Shown: one piece after another, positions 14,401 through 64,000 of the stretch
Layout: each line of letters opens with the position of its first letter
How positions within the stretch are numbered: the first letter of the stretch is position 1
NCBI RefSeq assembly: GCF_043641665.1
Contig: NC_092200.1
Span: 9,493,694-9,557,693, forward strand
Reading direction: 5' to 3'
DNA from: Enoplosus armatus
Lineage: Eukaryota > Chordata > Actinopteri > Centrarchiformes > Enoplosidae
Length of the DNA: 64,000 bases
Program-made: the position numbers and the translations under genes
The notes under the pieces: model-generated
What the model saw: only the letters and a program-made list of their open reading frames with translations
Database searches by the model: none
Told to the model about the DNA's origin: nothing

Positions 14401-16242
14401 TATTGAATACTTGAAGTAGTGCGCAGATATCCAGGTTGATAATAAAAAAGTAATCTTAAATTTCCATCAAGAGTAACTTGTGTTGGAAGGCACCAACATG
14501 ATCAGTTGATTGGTTTTCAATACTTTTCATTTTGTCCAACAGTGCAGAAAGCGTTTGACAGGGTGAGACAGGCAGAGAGGAGCAAGAGAAAGGAGAGGCA
14601 GGAGTAAATTATATCTGCAGAGGTGAAAGGTGAGACAATCTGATGTAAAGTCAAAAACATCAACAAAAGTTTTCATCTTATCTGTAGGTGCCCATATTTT
14701 ACAATATTACAGCAGCCAGCCCTCTAAACATTCAAATACATTAGCAGATTAGTTTACAGTTGGTTTTGATGTTGGAGCCACTGTTGTCTTGGATTTCTAT
14801 TAACTGATGATCAGATGAGACTGCTTACAAATATGGCTGTATTTAGAAAAAAGTGCAGCTTCTTCTGGTTGACTTTCAGTAAGGAGGAAGTGTCTTCTGG
14901 AACCTGTGAAAAAACAGAGTCCAACACCATGTATGGACAGAAAGTCAAGTTTCAGTTTCTGACCATGTTCCCCGCAGGGACGAGTAGTCTTTTTATTTTA
15001 AAGGGGTCTATCGTTTAAGGAGGAAATGTCACATATACCTTTTATTAGAAACGTGTGTTCATTCTTCATTAATTTCTTTCTTTCTTCATGTATTCATTCA
15101 TTAAGTCATTCATTTGCTTGTTTGCAAATGTATTTATTTTATCCCTCAACCAGTTGGAGATCTGTGTTGCTTGATGTCGCACCTTTCTTTCCCCTTGTTT
15201 CCTGCTTGCCTCTTCACTACTGACTGTCCAATAAAGGCAAAAATGTCAGAAAATAAGACTAATAGAAAAAAAGTTTGGGAGTGGTGAATATAAGTCATTG
15301 TTTATTTGCAGGAGGTGCAAAACGGCCGCCTCTTCCGTCTGTTGGCCAAACTGGGCACCATCAACGAGCGGCCAGAGTAAGTAGCACTTCATCCAGCAGT
15401 ATGTGTGATCTGTGGTTCTGTTACACTCTGACCTTGTGTTGTGTGAATCAGGTTTCAGAAGGACCCGACGTGGTCGGAGACGGGAGACCGCTACCTGTTG
15501 AAGCTTTTCCGGGATCACCTTTTTCACCAGGTGACAGAAGCTGGGACGCCCTGGATCGACCTCAGCCACATTGTCTCCTGCCTCAACAAAGTCAGTGAGC
15601 TTTCTTCTCTGTTTTAACTAATGATATTTGAACATGCAGAGATTTGATAAGTAGTCTATTTTAAGGAACTATTTCATGTGTATAAATTAGGCAAAGTGGC
15701 CTATTTTCAGATCATCCGTTCATGCTTCATATGCACTGGCTAAAAAACATGCATGCATTTGAGGAGAGACGGAGTAAAAGTTGGTCTACTACTGGCCTAC
15801 TTCCATCAGTGACATTTGGTTAGCAGCTGTTCATGGGCAGGAGCCGCGGAGATGAAAATCTCTCGGCACTTTTGAAATAGTTTGTTAGAAACTGCAGCAC
15901 AGTTAGTAAATAGGGAAAAATCACAGTTTCCCGAAGAGTTAACTATCACATAAGATAAAGAAAATCAGAAAATCCTCACATGTGAGAAGCCTCATAACAA
16001 CTCAGGGTTGCAGCTCTACTTAAAAGATATTTAATCCAAAAAGTATTCTTTGAAAATCAAGCAAAATGTGTTTTTGACCGTATCCTCCCGTGTTGGTACA
16101 GCTGGACGCGGGCGTTCCTGAGAAGATCAGCCTGGTGTCTCGGGACGAGAAAAGCGTCCTAGTTGTGACCTACTCGGACCTGAAGCGCTGCTTCGACAGT
16201 ACCTTCCAGGAGCTGCAGGCTGCGGCCTCCGGTTCTCTGTAG
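5417..16242 (+). CDS. pan3: pan3, PAN2-PAN3 deadenylation complex subunit
   Basis: Eighteen coding exons: 5417-5756, 6719-6840, 7139-7211, 7310-7380, 7575-7719, 7999-8216, 8613-8717, 8818-8875, 9354-9515, 9916-10032, 10521-10622, 11941-12106, 12392-12479, 12665-12804, 13324-13453, 15312-15376, 15452-15590, 16102-16242 (TAG). The total is 2382 nt, 793 aa, with all phases closing. Pan3 recruits the Pan2 nuclease to poly(A)-bound PABP and to miRNA effectors, starting cytoplasmic mRNA deadenylation. Visible features are an N-terminal CCCH zinc finger (C25, C34, C40, H44), a PAM2-like PABP-binding motif [11 protein letters not shown] around residues 203-215, a Ser/Pro-rich linker, a pseudokinase domain (about 385-690) and a C-terminal helical/knob region ending AASGSL. 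Near-identity to vertebrate PAN3 is clear, e.g. [10 protein letters not shown] and [19 protein letters not shown]. The ATG at 5417 was chosen because MNSG matches the family N-terminus; an in-frame GTG at 5378 lies in the leader. The human protein is somewhat longer, in low-complexity parts. Confidence 0.97.
11446..11765. repeat. dispersed teleost repeat (GAGCTGAAAC / GATTAATC family), copy 1
   Basis: Lies in pan3 intron 11. It begins with TAGAGCTGAAAC and contains GATTAATCAGCAATTATTTT and a TTTGGACTTTTTGCCAGACAAAA block. It ends with GATTAATCAAGAAAATGATC. Two more copies in the window share these blocks. I recognise the pattern as a high-copy non-autonomous repeat found in many fish genomes; the class (likely a hAT-type MITE) is from memory. 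Confidence 0.55.
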
Positions 16243-18630
16243 CGCCCCTTTCGGCCCGGGGTGGGACTGCCCGGACCTGGAGCACACTATTGCACTACAG
16301 GGGAGGACCAGGCTCATGGAGATGACATCAGCATGGCGAAGGCAGCGGGGCAGGGCTTCGTGAACCTCAGTCACATACACTGACCCTCTCACACCAGGAA
16401 GGCTTTTTCTAAAGTGTATTTTTTTTAGTTTTCCTAAACCCCGCAGCTGAAAATCCTAAAATAAAAGGAAAAAAAAAAGAAAGGACAAATACGAAAGCTG
16501 TGACGAACGAGTATGATGACATTTTTTTAGATTTGGGGAACAAAACGAGAAACAAACCATGAGGTTTTGAACTTTTTTCCTGATTTTATTGTTTATTTCT
16601 ACAATTGGGGTTTATTTTTCAGAGGAGGATGCACTAAGATTTTAATTTTTTTGTTAATTTTTGTTATTTTTATGAATACGTGTGAGTGGCTTATAGGGTG
16701 TACAGAGAGAGCTAAAGTCACACACACACACGGACATAAAAACCAGAGCAGACTAAGAATGAAAACAAAAAGAAATCCAGCTTTTCTATTGACTGCGTCT
16801 CTCTTCTGGCTGGAGACCACACCCCTTCATTGTGACGCACTAGGAAACGGGATGCACCACTCGAGGCTTTCATTGGGGCGGGATGGCACCTGTTTCATGA
16901 AATGGGCCAGCCCACCTTTTGCCTTGGTTGTTGTTTCCCCCTCAGAAAGGACAAACCACTTGGATGGGTGGGAAGGGTTCTTAAAACTGGAAAAACCGAT
17001 GGATTTCTGACATTTTAGTTCAGGATATTATAGAACATCAGGCTCATAAATGTGGGTGGGTGGGCTAGCATGGACTGGGATTTGGGGGTAAAAACGTGGT
17101 TTTTGTTGGCACTGAGGAAGGGGTGTCTTCTCCTGATGCCGTCTACCAAGTGTTTGTTACATATGCAGCAACCACCTTTGGTCAATGGACGCTTTCGTGA
17201 CATGAACTACTCAAAAATAGGTTATTTTGTTTTGGCTGTCCAGCACTTGGGTGTAGCCCGTGGGTGGGGCTTCTGTTGAGGTGGAGCCACAGCTGCCTCT
17301 TTGTGGAATGTCCTTATTTTGTCCCCCGCCCATCCTCCTCCCCCCCAACGTCCCCTTTCTCTGTCTCTCTCTTACTCTCCCCTCTTCTTCCTGCTTTTAT
17401 CCCAAACTTCACTGCCCCTCAGGGGGTCTTGGCCCCTTGACATTTGAGGAAAAAGTGATGCTTTTTGTGGTTTTTCTATCTGGTTTTTCTCTTTGCTCAG
17501 ATATTGTGCAGGAATGCATGATGGGAAATGGGCGGGCCTCAATTCAACTCTTTATTATTCTGTGGACCAATTCCAGCAGGGGTTTAGGGAAAGGGCAAGG
17601 GATGGAGGGCGAAGGAAAGAATAGGAACAGGGCACCAACCGTTTTCCTGTTTTTTTTTTGGGGGGGGGTTTTATTTGACTTTTAAAGATCATGATATACA
17701 AACGTGCTGGAGACAAAGCAGTGGCGCTGGCTGTTGCACTCACTCGGATGGCTTGGATTTCTCTCAGGATGACAAACAGCTGGAGGGGCCCAATGATTGA
17801 ATGTGTTTGGCTGTCATTGGCTGCCCCCTGTCCAGTTAGCTAGATGAGCTATGGTAGAGTGGGTGGGGACGTCCTCAGTTTGAGGTTTTAGAAAGGTTAA
17901 CGGCATCGTGGAGATCATGCTGTGAGGGATTTCATGTTGTCCTGAAGCACAGTTCATATTCCATTAATGAATTGAATCTCTTGTTCTTCAAATTGACTGA
18001 TTTTGGTGCAAACCTGCGTCACCCAGGTAAACAGACCAATCCAAGCTCCGTCAAACCACTGTTCTCGATTCCTCTGCCTTTGTTTTGTTCTCAGTAGCTT
18101 TTGGCGAATGTGTACAAACATAAGACTGAAGAAAAACACGGTCTCATGTATGAACCGCCCTGTCGGATAAGAGGCAAATCAAGGTAAAAGGCTTAAATGA
18201 GAACAGTGTCTTGGCTGCAGTCGGTTCTGCAGTCTGTACTTGGGGGCAACAAACCTGCAGGGAGCTGGCTGTGTTAGATCATGTACTACTTCCTCTGTTT
18301 TAGTGAAATGAACAGACAAAAACATATTTGGTGAATGTGGTGCTTTAGAAAACCCTCAAAACACACACACAGACACATGCCTTCAGATGCACACACACAA
18401 CACGCCCCCTCAACTCGGCCAACACAGTGTCAGTGCTCATATCACCATCTTCCACATCATAACACACACACTCCAGTTAATATTAGTGATGACCATCTTC
18501 TCCTCCTCCACACCAACACACCTTCAATCACCATCTTAGTATGTTTTATGCCCCTCTTGTGTTCATTGTCTCAAATTTTGCAATATTTGTGTGTACAGCA
18601 GTATTTTAATAAAGAATACCAAAAGTGATA
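16243..18630 (+). other. pan3: pan3 3'UTR with two candidate poly(A) signals
   Basis: No splice-compatible coding follows the TAG at 16240-16242. AATAAA occurs at 16460-16465, followed by A-rich sequence, and again at 18608-18613, followed by a short tail-like region. The second would give a 3'UTR of about 2.4 kb. T-rich stretches, a G-run at 17662-17670 and a CA-rich segment at 18360-18480 lie between them. The exact 3' end is inferred from the signals alone. Confidence 0.55.
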
Positions 18631-19445
18631 CATGCAGGATCTTGTCTTTTTGTCAAATGGGGACATTACAGCTTTTAACCATAAAACATGTTTATAGAAA
18701 CATAAAAGCAACTCATGTCAACATATGGGTTGGATATTACTAAACAAATTACAATTACATTCAGTGATTAATCATCTCTAAAACTGAAAATACATGCAAA
18801 TAGAAGTCTAGTCTGGTCTTGTTTACCCGTCACTTTGACCTCATTTAAAATAGGTTAACATCATATCTTAATATGTAAATGCAGTCTGCTCAGATTTCAC
18901 TAGCCACACGCAGATCGCATGTTAATAACAGCTGTATATAGATGCTTAAAAGTGGGTTAGATGCCAGAATTGTGGCGGTTTTATGTTTTATAGGGCTGCA
19001 GCTAATGATTGTTTCATTAACAACTTATTTGCTGTGATTAATTGTTTGGTCTATAGGTTGTCAGAAAATTTTATGTTTTGTCTTCCCAATAGTCCTAACC
19101 CTAACCCCAAAATAATTAATTTACTGTCATTTAAGACAAAGAAAAGCAGCAAATCTGCACAATTGAGAAACTGGCACTGGTTGGTGGTTTTACTTGAAAA
19201 TAGATTATCAATAGTTGCCATTTAATAATTTCAGCTCTAATAGTTTAGGATAAAAAGAAATAGATGGAGGGGAAAAAACACTACACTTAACTAAATCTAA
19301 ATCCTCATGCAGTCAGTATTTTTTGTAAAAATATATAAAAACAGCATGAGGAAATGTATATATTATAGGTTTTTCTCAATTCTGACCTGATGATTCTGTA
19401 TCAAAGGATGCTTAATATTGAATAAAATATTCACCAATTTGTCAG
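18631..19445. other. pan3/flt1 convergent intergenic spacer
   Basis: This lies between the likely poly(A) sites of pan3 (plus) and flt1 (minus). It is AT-rich and I see no gene in it. Its one recognisable component is a dispersed repeat at about 18992-19240, listed separately. Confidence 0.5.
18992..19240. repeat. same dispersed repeat family, copy 2
   Basis: Starts AGGGCTGCAGCTAATGATTG, includes TTGTTTGGTCTATAGGTTGTC, and closes with TTTCAGCTCTAATAG. The terminal GGGCTGCAGCT / AGCTCTA pairing suggests inverted ends. It lies in the pan3/flt1 spacer. Confidence 0.55.
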
Positions 19446-20270
19446 TTTATTAGGTATATCTAGCTAAAACCAATGCAGTCTAATGCAACTGCCCTGCAAT
19501 TAATCCCACAGTATGTTCATGAAGGTTATGATGTTTTTGTTTTGTTCATGTTGTCTTAAAGAGATTATCAACTGTATGGGGATTTTGGAGGCTGTTTCTA
19601 ATATTTTGTCCACCCCAATACTGAACATTATAACCTTCATGAAATTGTGTTACATTTATACAATATATTTAAGGCACAGAGATGATTAACAAGTGACTCA
19701 TCCATGAAATGATTACAGCATTAAATTAAATACAGCTACATCCTGTGTATTCAGTGAATAATACAATTTCTTTTCCAGCATATAGTAGTCGTGTAGGAGA
19801 AACAATTATTTCATACAGCAGTGTTCCTCCTCACAAAGCTCAGCACATGAGGTACCAATACAATAAGCACTAATAATTGTAGGTCGGTAAATACATTCTG
19901 CATAACTGCATGTGATAAGTTCTATCAAGTAATACTTAGCTGCTCTTGGAGGAGGTTATGTGTGGTAAAGCAAGATAATACTCGGTAATACTGAAGAGGC
20001 TTTGTTGTACAACAGCATATGGTTTTGGAAAGTGAAGGAAAGCAAAGAGGTGTTTTGAGTCTAAAAAGGAAAAAGAAAGACTTCTGTGAGTGGAAGAGGA
20101 CAGAAGAATACCTGCAGATATTATAATGAGGTAGAGGATGCAAACAGCAGAGTTGAAAAGCAAAATAAGTTCTGAATGACTAGAAATGAGCAGGAAAAAA
20201 AAAAAGTATAAATTATGTATATACCCTGTGTAAAGTTAATTAAGAGTCAAGAGTTAGACAAGAGCAGATG
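19446..20270 (-). other. flt1: flt1 3'UTR
   Basis: Sequence downstream of the flt1 stop codon (20271-20273) on the minus strand. The first clear minus-strand AATAAA is at 19446-19451 (TTTATT on the plus strand), giving a 3'UTR of about 0.8 kb. It is AT-rich with no splice-compatible coding potential. The 3' end is an inference from the signal. Confidence 0.45.
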
Positions 20271-53586
<33,316 letters not shown>

Positions 53587-53796
53587 CTCTGGTGACTCCG
53601 ATGCAACCGGCGTATAAAATATGAAAGTTTTAGTTTTATTCCTGCTGTTGTTTTGCCCCCTCCAGGTTTAACACAGCGCAGCGCACTTGGCTGTGGAACT
53701 CAGTGCTGATGGTGAGTGAATGGAGATGGTTGGTTTCCTGAGGATAGCTGCGGGAGATCACGCAACAGGACACCACGCTTGAACTCCAGTGCAACT

Positions 53797-53880
53797 TTTT
53801 CCCATCGTTTTGGATGCTGGCGCGGATTTATACAGTTCCCACAGTGCAGCCACCGGATAGTGGACTTCCGTGACGCCCAT
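53797..53880 (-). promoter_or_regulatory. flt1: flt1 core promoter (TATA box with ETS and CRE-like sites)
   Basis: On the minus strand TATAAA lies at 53827-53832, about 240 bases upstream of the flt1 ATG (53586), so initiation is expected near 53800. Just upstream are an ETS-type site (CGGAAGT, 53864-53870) abutting a CRE-like half site (CGTCA, 53871-53875). The human FLT1 promoter is also TATA-containing with ETS and CRE elements required for endothelial activity, so the arrangement looks conserved. The motifs are seen; their function is inferred. Confidence 0.6.
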
Positions 53881-56326
53881 CGACACACCCAAGGCGCGTA
53901 ATAGCACTGCCCTTTTTCTCCCCAGTGGTCAAGCAATCAACCAGTAAGGTGTTAATAAAATACAATATGGTTCAAAATAGCCCTTTCTTTTGACATGCTT
54001 TTAAAGATGCATTTATACATGAAATGGCCATTTCCTAACCAATAATCTGCATTTTACCTTATTTTCAGAACAGAATTACGCACCACTGAATATCGGAGAG
54101 GATGCGCAGAGGGCAGCTCCGTGTTTAAATCATGTGCTGCGGGTCGGTGCACTGGATGATCAGCACGTAGGCACCGGGTGGTGTCCTGATCAACAGCTTC
54201 ACAGACTCGTCTCTCACATTTCAAACTGCCAATCTTTCTTCATAAAGAAGTATAACTCACACACAGAAGAAGCGTGCTCACTGACAGAGCTCGTCACGCA
54301 TTGCACAACTAGAAAAACTCTGTAACCTCAGATGTGACTTTTTGCTCAAACTATCCAACATAACGTCATCAGATGACATAATAATAATAATAATAACAAT
54401 AATAATAATATGTAGGCTACTGTACAGGTGCCTCAGTCTTTTTAGTCAAAAGCAACAATTACAACTGAAGCTTTTTAGTTTAAGTTAAGATCAAGTTAAG
54501 GGTACAAAACCAAATTTCACTGTTGGATATTATAGTAACAAAAAACAAAACCATATAAATGTCATAATAAAAATGCAGCAATAAGTAACAGTTTTGTTAA
54601 GAAACACATGCCTGACCTGTTGCGTTAGAAATGGTGTCTTTAATATAAAGGCATATAATCTGATATCATTAAACGATGATGCAAACTGCATGTTCTTTTT
54701 AATCCTTTGGGTGTAAGGCGCTTCATTCCCTCAGGGCATAAAATAAACAATGGTGCAGATTGGCCACTGGGTGGTGATGCGAGCTGAATGAGAAGAGAGA
54801 GCAGGAGAAAGGGGAAAATGCATCCAGTGTCTGCATAGCAAAGATTGTTATGGTTGTCTCCTGATAATCTTATTTGTTCCTTACACCAGCATCAACTGCA
54901 TCATGGTTTTGAGCTGAGATGTGCTTTTCATGGAGCATTAAGTACAAAGGAGGCACCATAAAGATAAATTAAATCATGGTAAAATGGAAATGCAAAATAT
55001 ATTATCACCTCCTATTGCGGGATTATTCACTTCTCTACAATTACAGAATATATTGAACATAAGGCTATGACTCAGATAAACTCATGATATACAAATGCAC
55101 ATACATACACATACAGTACAAGAACAACTCTTAAACACATACAGTGAGTCATGAACACACATATACAGTACATGGACGAATGTAGATGAGGGCAAAAACA
55201 TGCGGTTATATGCTTGTGGGGAGAGAACTCTTTCCACATTTAACAAAAGGACTGATGGGATTTTTGTTGGCAACGCCTGACATGGTCACTATCTCTGTAG
55301 TGAACAATATAGCTGTGACAGGAAAATGAAGGAGAGTTGAGACATTAGGACAACAGGAAGTAATTGGCTACATTTACATGCACAGGATAACTTGGTTAGC
55401 GGTTGTACTGTACTTTGGCCAACCTCAAATCTGTTTTGAAGCCTGATATCTACAGGTTAAATCGAGGAGACTTAAACATACTATTGCTCTGTCAACACTG
55501 TAGAGCTCAACAGATATTGACAAAGTAATAGTATTAAGTCACTCTGTTTCTGTTTTTAGAGATTTTCTGAAAGCAGAGCAGTTGATTTTCATTTTAATTT
55601 ATGTTCCTACACAACTAAAAGTTGTGTTTTCTGCTGCAAAAGGACACAGTTCACAGCAGCTTTCAATAACTGCGGTCCTCTTGTGGAGCTCAGAACATTA
55701 GATAACAGAAAGTGAAGAGTAAAAACATGGAGAAAATGGAAATAAGCTGCTTCACGCAGAAGAGTCCTTCAAAGTAATAAAAATCGCAGTGTTTGTCCAG
55801 CAAGTGGTATTTATAATAACCTGATTTTGACCCCAATTTTCACTTTTATGATAAATCCCAATTTGTTTTTGAAAAACACAAACAAAACAATGACTGCTAA
55901 GTATGTTTCCTCTAATACAGAGGAAGGAAATTTGGATCCCAATATTTACTAACATGTTTTTGCTGATACCAGTAAATATTTCCCCACATAATTGGGTATC
56001 TCGTAATCTGTATAACGTATTCTAACCAAATTCTAACATTTATGTGTAGCGACCCAAAACCAAGTTAATTTAATAACCAGGGTACGTGCTGACACTTTTG
56101 TGCATGTCAACATGGCTACTGTCGATGTCTGGAGATCGTAAGGAAGCTGGTTGGTTTGGAGCACGGATGCGTCTACTGGCCCGTTGCCATGGACATGCTC
56201 CCAAAAACTGACTGAATGTGTTGTCATGCAATCAGGACAACAGTCTGAAGCTGGACTCCAGGTCTGAAACCTTTGTCCTGTGTGTTAAGTCTGTCATTTT
56301 TTTGTTCATGCCAGTCTGGTGTTCAG
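53881..56326. other. flt1-st14 intergenic spacer
   Basis: This lies between the flt1 promoter and the st14 stop codon (56327-56329). It contains an ATA/AAT trinucleotide run near 54382-54410 and AT-rich single-copy-looking DNA. I find no exon-like segment with matching splice sites. The st14 3'UTR must occupy its right part, but no clear minus-strand AATAAA is evident. Confidence 0.4.
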
Positions 56327-63699
<7,373 letters not shown>

Positions 63700-64000
63700 A
63701 GCACTGTCCCGTTCAGCTCCGGAGAGGCGATATGCAACAATACCTCAGGCATAGAAACGATGGAGAGAGAGGAAACCCCCGCTGTCGCTTCCTTTGGAGA
63801 AAAAAAAAGGCGCAGAAATCCGACCTGAGCGGCTCGGATGCGGCGGGGCATTCACCGCCTCCCGTTCACCTGAACTGTGCGGCAGGTGTCACACGGAGCC
63901 CCAGAATGCAGCGCGGGGGACAATGAGCCCACTATGAAAGGGTCCGATCCGCACAACCATCCGCGCGACAGATATTGTGGGCAAACTTTCCTAGCTGTGT

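Overview
This window is vertebrate nuclear DNA, almost certainly from a ray-finned (percomorph-type) fish. It carries multi-exon genes with canonical GT-AG introns, many (CA)n and (AT)n microsatellites, several dispersed repeats of the kind common in teleost genomes, and a decayed Tc1/mariner transposon. There is no prokaryotic or viral gene content. Exon models were built by hand from splice signals and codon-phase continuity, and every complete gene closes in frame from start to stop.

Layout, left to right. (1) 1-4241, minus strand: the 5' eleven coding exons of flt3, a class III receptor tyrosine kinase. They cover the signal peptide and most of the Ig-like ectodomain; the rest lies off the left edge. 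(2) 4242-5416: an intergenic segment shared head-to-head by flt3 and pan3, probably a bidirectional promoter. (3) 5417-16242, plus strand: complete pan3 (18 coding exons, 793 aa), the PAN2-PAN3 deadenylase adaptor, with a long 3'UTR to about 18630. (4) 20271-53586, minus strand: complete flt1/VEGFR1 (30 coding exons, 1277 aa), tail-to-tail with pan3. Its introns hold most of the repeats and the Tc1 copy. (5) 53587-56326: the flt1 promoter (TATA box with ETS/CRE-like sites) and the flt1-st14 spacer. (6) 56327-63699, minus strand: complete st14/matriptase-like type II transmembrane serine protease (19 coding exons, 888 aa).

The flt3-pan3-flt1 order and orientations match my recollection of human chromosome 13q12, which supports the receptor assignments. 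The matriptase-like neighbour replaces the POMP/SLC46A3 neighbours that I recall beside human FLT1. The genes do not form an operon: flt3 and flt1 are growth-factor receptors, pan3 is a general mRNA-decay factor and st14 is an epithelial protease. The only plausible shared regulation is the flt3/pan3 head-to-head promoter.

I see no previously undescribed system. The most interesting points are: an Asp in the Flt1 activation loop where human FLT1 has its kinase-weakening Asn; a candidate alternative 3' exon in flt1 intron 10 that would end a soluble receptor; splice signals of two adjacent flt1 kinase exons built from microsatellites; and, in the matriptase, an altered SEA self-cleavage site, a Lys activation site and a degenerate second LDLRa repeat.
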